Assembly: GCA_021815655.1 (NCBI GenBank)
Contig: JAKAGJ010000189.1
Coordinates: forward strand, 1 to 5,506
DNA from: Deltaproteobacteria bacterium
GTDB taxonomy: Bacteria > Desulfobacterota > Desulfarculia > Desulfarculales > Desulfarculaceae
DNA length: 5,506 nucleotides
Direction of reading: 5' to 3'
The notes beneath the pieces are model-generated. The model saw only the letters and a list, made by a program, of their open reading frames with translations. It made no database searches and was not told the origin of the DNA. The stretch's first letter is position 1. Each line of letters starts with the position of its first letter. Below are positions 5,298 to 5,506 of the stretch, one piece after another. A program made the position numbers and the translations under genes.

Positions 5298-5506
5298 CTA
5301 CAGGGCCTCGGCGATGATCTCACTGATGTCCATCACCGCGATCTTCTCGTCCAGGTTCTCGCCCTTGGCGCTGTCGGTGAACATGTTGATGCAGTAGGGG
5401 CAGGCCGTGGCCAGTACATGGGCGCCCTTCAAATCGGCCTCGCGCATCTTGTGGGTGCTGAAGCGCTGCTCGGGCTCGGTCTCCATCCACAAGCGGCCAC
5501 CGCCGC
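5298..5506 (-). CDS. CCG-domain Fe-S protein (heterodisulfide reductase subunit D / GlpC-like), C-terminal end
   Basis: Only the last 68 or so residues are visible; the frame runs off the right edge and ends with TAG at 5298-5300. The visible start Gly-Gly-Gly-Arg-Leu-Trp-Met-Glu-Thr-Glu matches the segment that follows the CCG motif in cysteine-rich (CCG, PF02754) domains. It is followed by LATACPYCINMFTD with the closing CxxC cysteines (5400-5402 and 5391-5393) and the family's usual ending VMDISEIIAEAL. In HdrB/HdrD, GlpC and LutA-type proteins, two such domains bind Fe-S clusters and take part in electron transfer or disulfide chemistry. In sulfate reducers, related proteins often work with electron-transfer flavoproteins or membrane redox complexes; that is context knowledge not testable here. 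The exact subfamily cannot be set without the N-terminal part. A strong terminator follows. Confidence 0.82.
   Translation of the reverse strand, partial: GGGRLWMETEPEQRFSTHKMREADLKGAHVLATACPYCINMFTDSAKGENLDEKIAVMDISEIIAEAL

Overview
The window is a high-GC bacterial segment with strong G/C preference at third codon positions. It reads as ordinary chromosome, not phage or plasmid. A GH57-type branching enzyme, a CX4CX2C radical SAM protein, a heterodisulfide-reductase-like Fe-S protein and a GTAG-type REP cluster together fit a high-GC Desulfobacterota ('Deltaproteobacteria', possibly Desulfarculales-like). That placement is inference; no rRNA or marker gene is present.

Layout: Positions 1-2775 read rightward. 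They hold the C-terminal part of a GH57/DUF1957 1,4-alpha-glucan branching enzyme (cut by the left edge), a DUF488/YeaO-family gene 24 bases later, and, after a 194-base gap with several inverted repeats, a secreted Sel1-repeat protein with nine repeats. Positions 3068-5506 read leftward. They hold an uncharacterised radical SAM protein, a stand-alone GAF-domain protein, and the C-terminal end of a CCG-domain Fe-S protein (cut by the right edge). The two blocks converge on a 292-base intergenic region.

The convergent region holds the most distinctive feature: three copies of a 25-nt GTAG-type hairpin. One is a single copy (2797-2821). The other two form an inverted pair around a 22-base palindrome (2884-2966). 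This is the architecture of REP/BIME elements mobilised by REP-associated tyrosine transposases (RAYTs); no transposase gene lies in the window.

Regulation visible in the sequence: a strong intrinsic terminator follows the Fe-S gene. A sigma70-like promoter at 5187-5216 could drive the GAF gene through a leader of about 215 nt containing hairpins. A second sigma70-like promoter at 4261-4289 lies directly upstream of the radical SAM gene. The leftward genes are therefore probably at least three separately initiated units. The branching enzyme and DUF488 genes look co-transcribed. I see no CRISPR array, tRNA, rRNA, insertion sequence or defence cassette, and no convincing novel multi-gene system.
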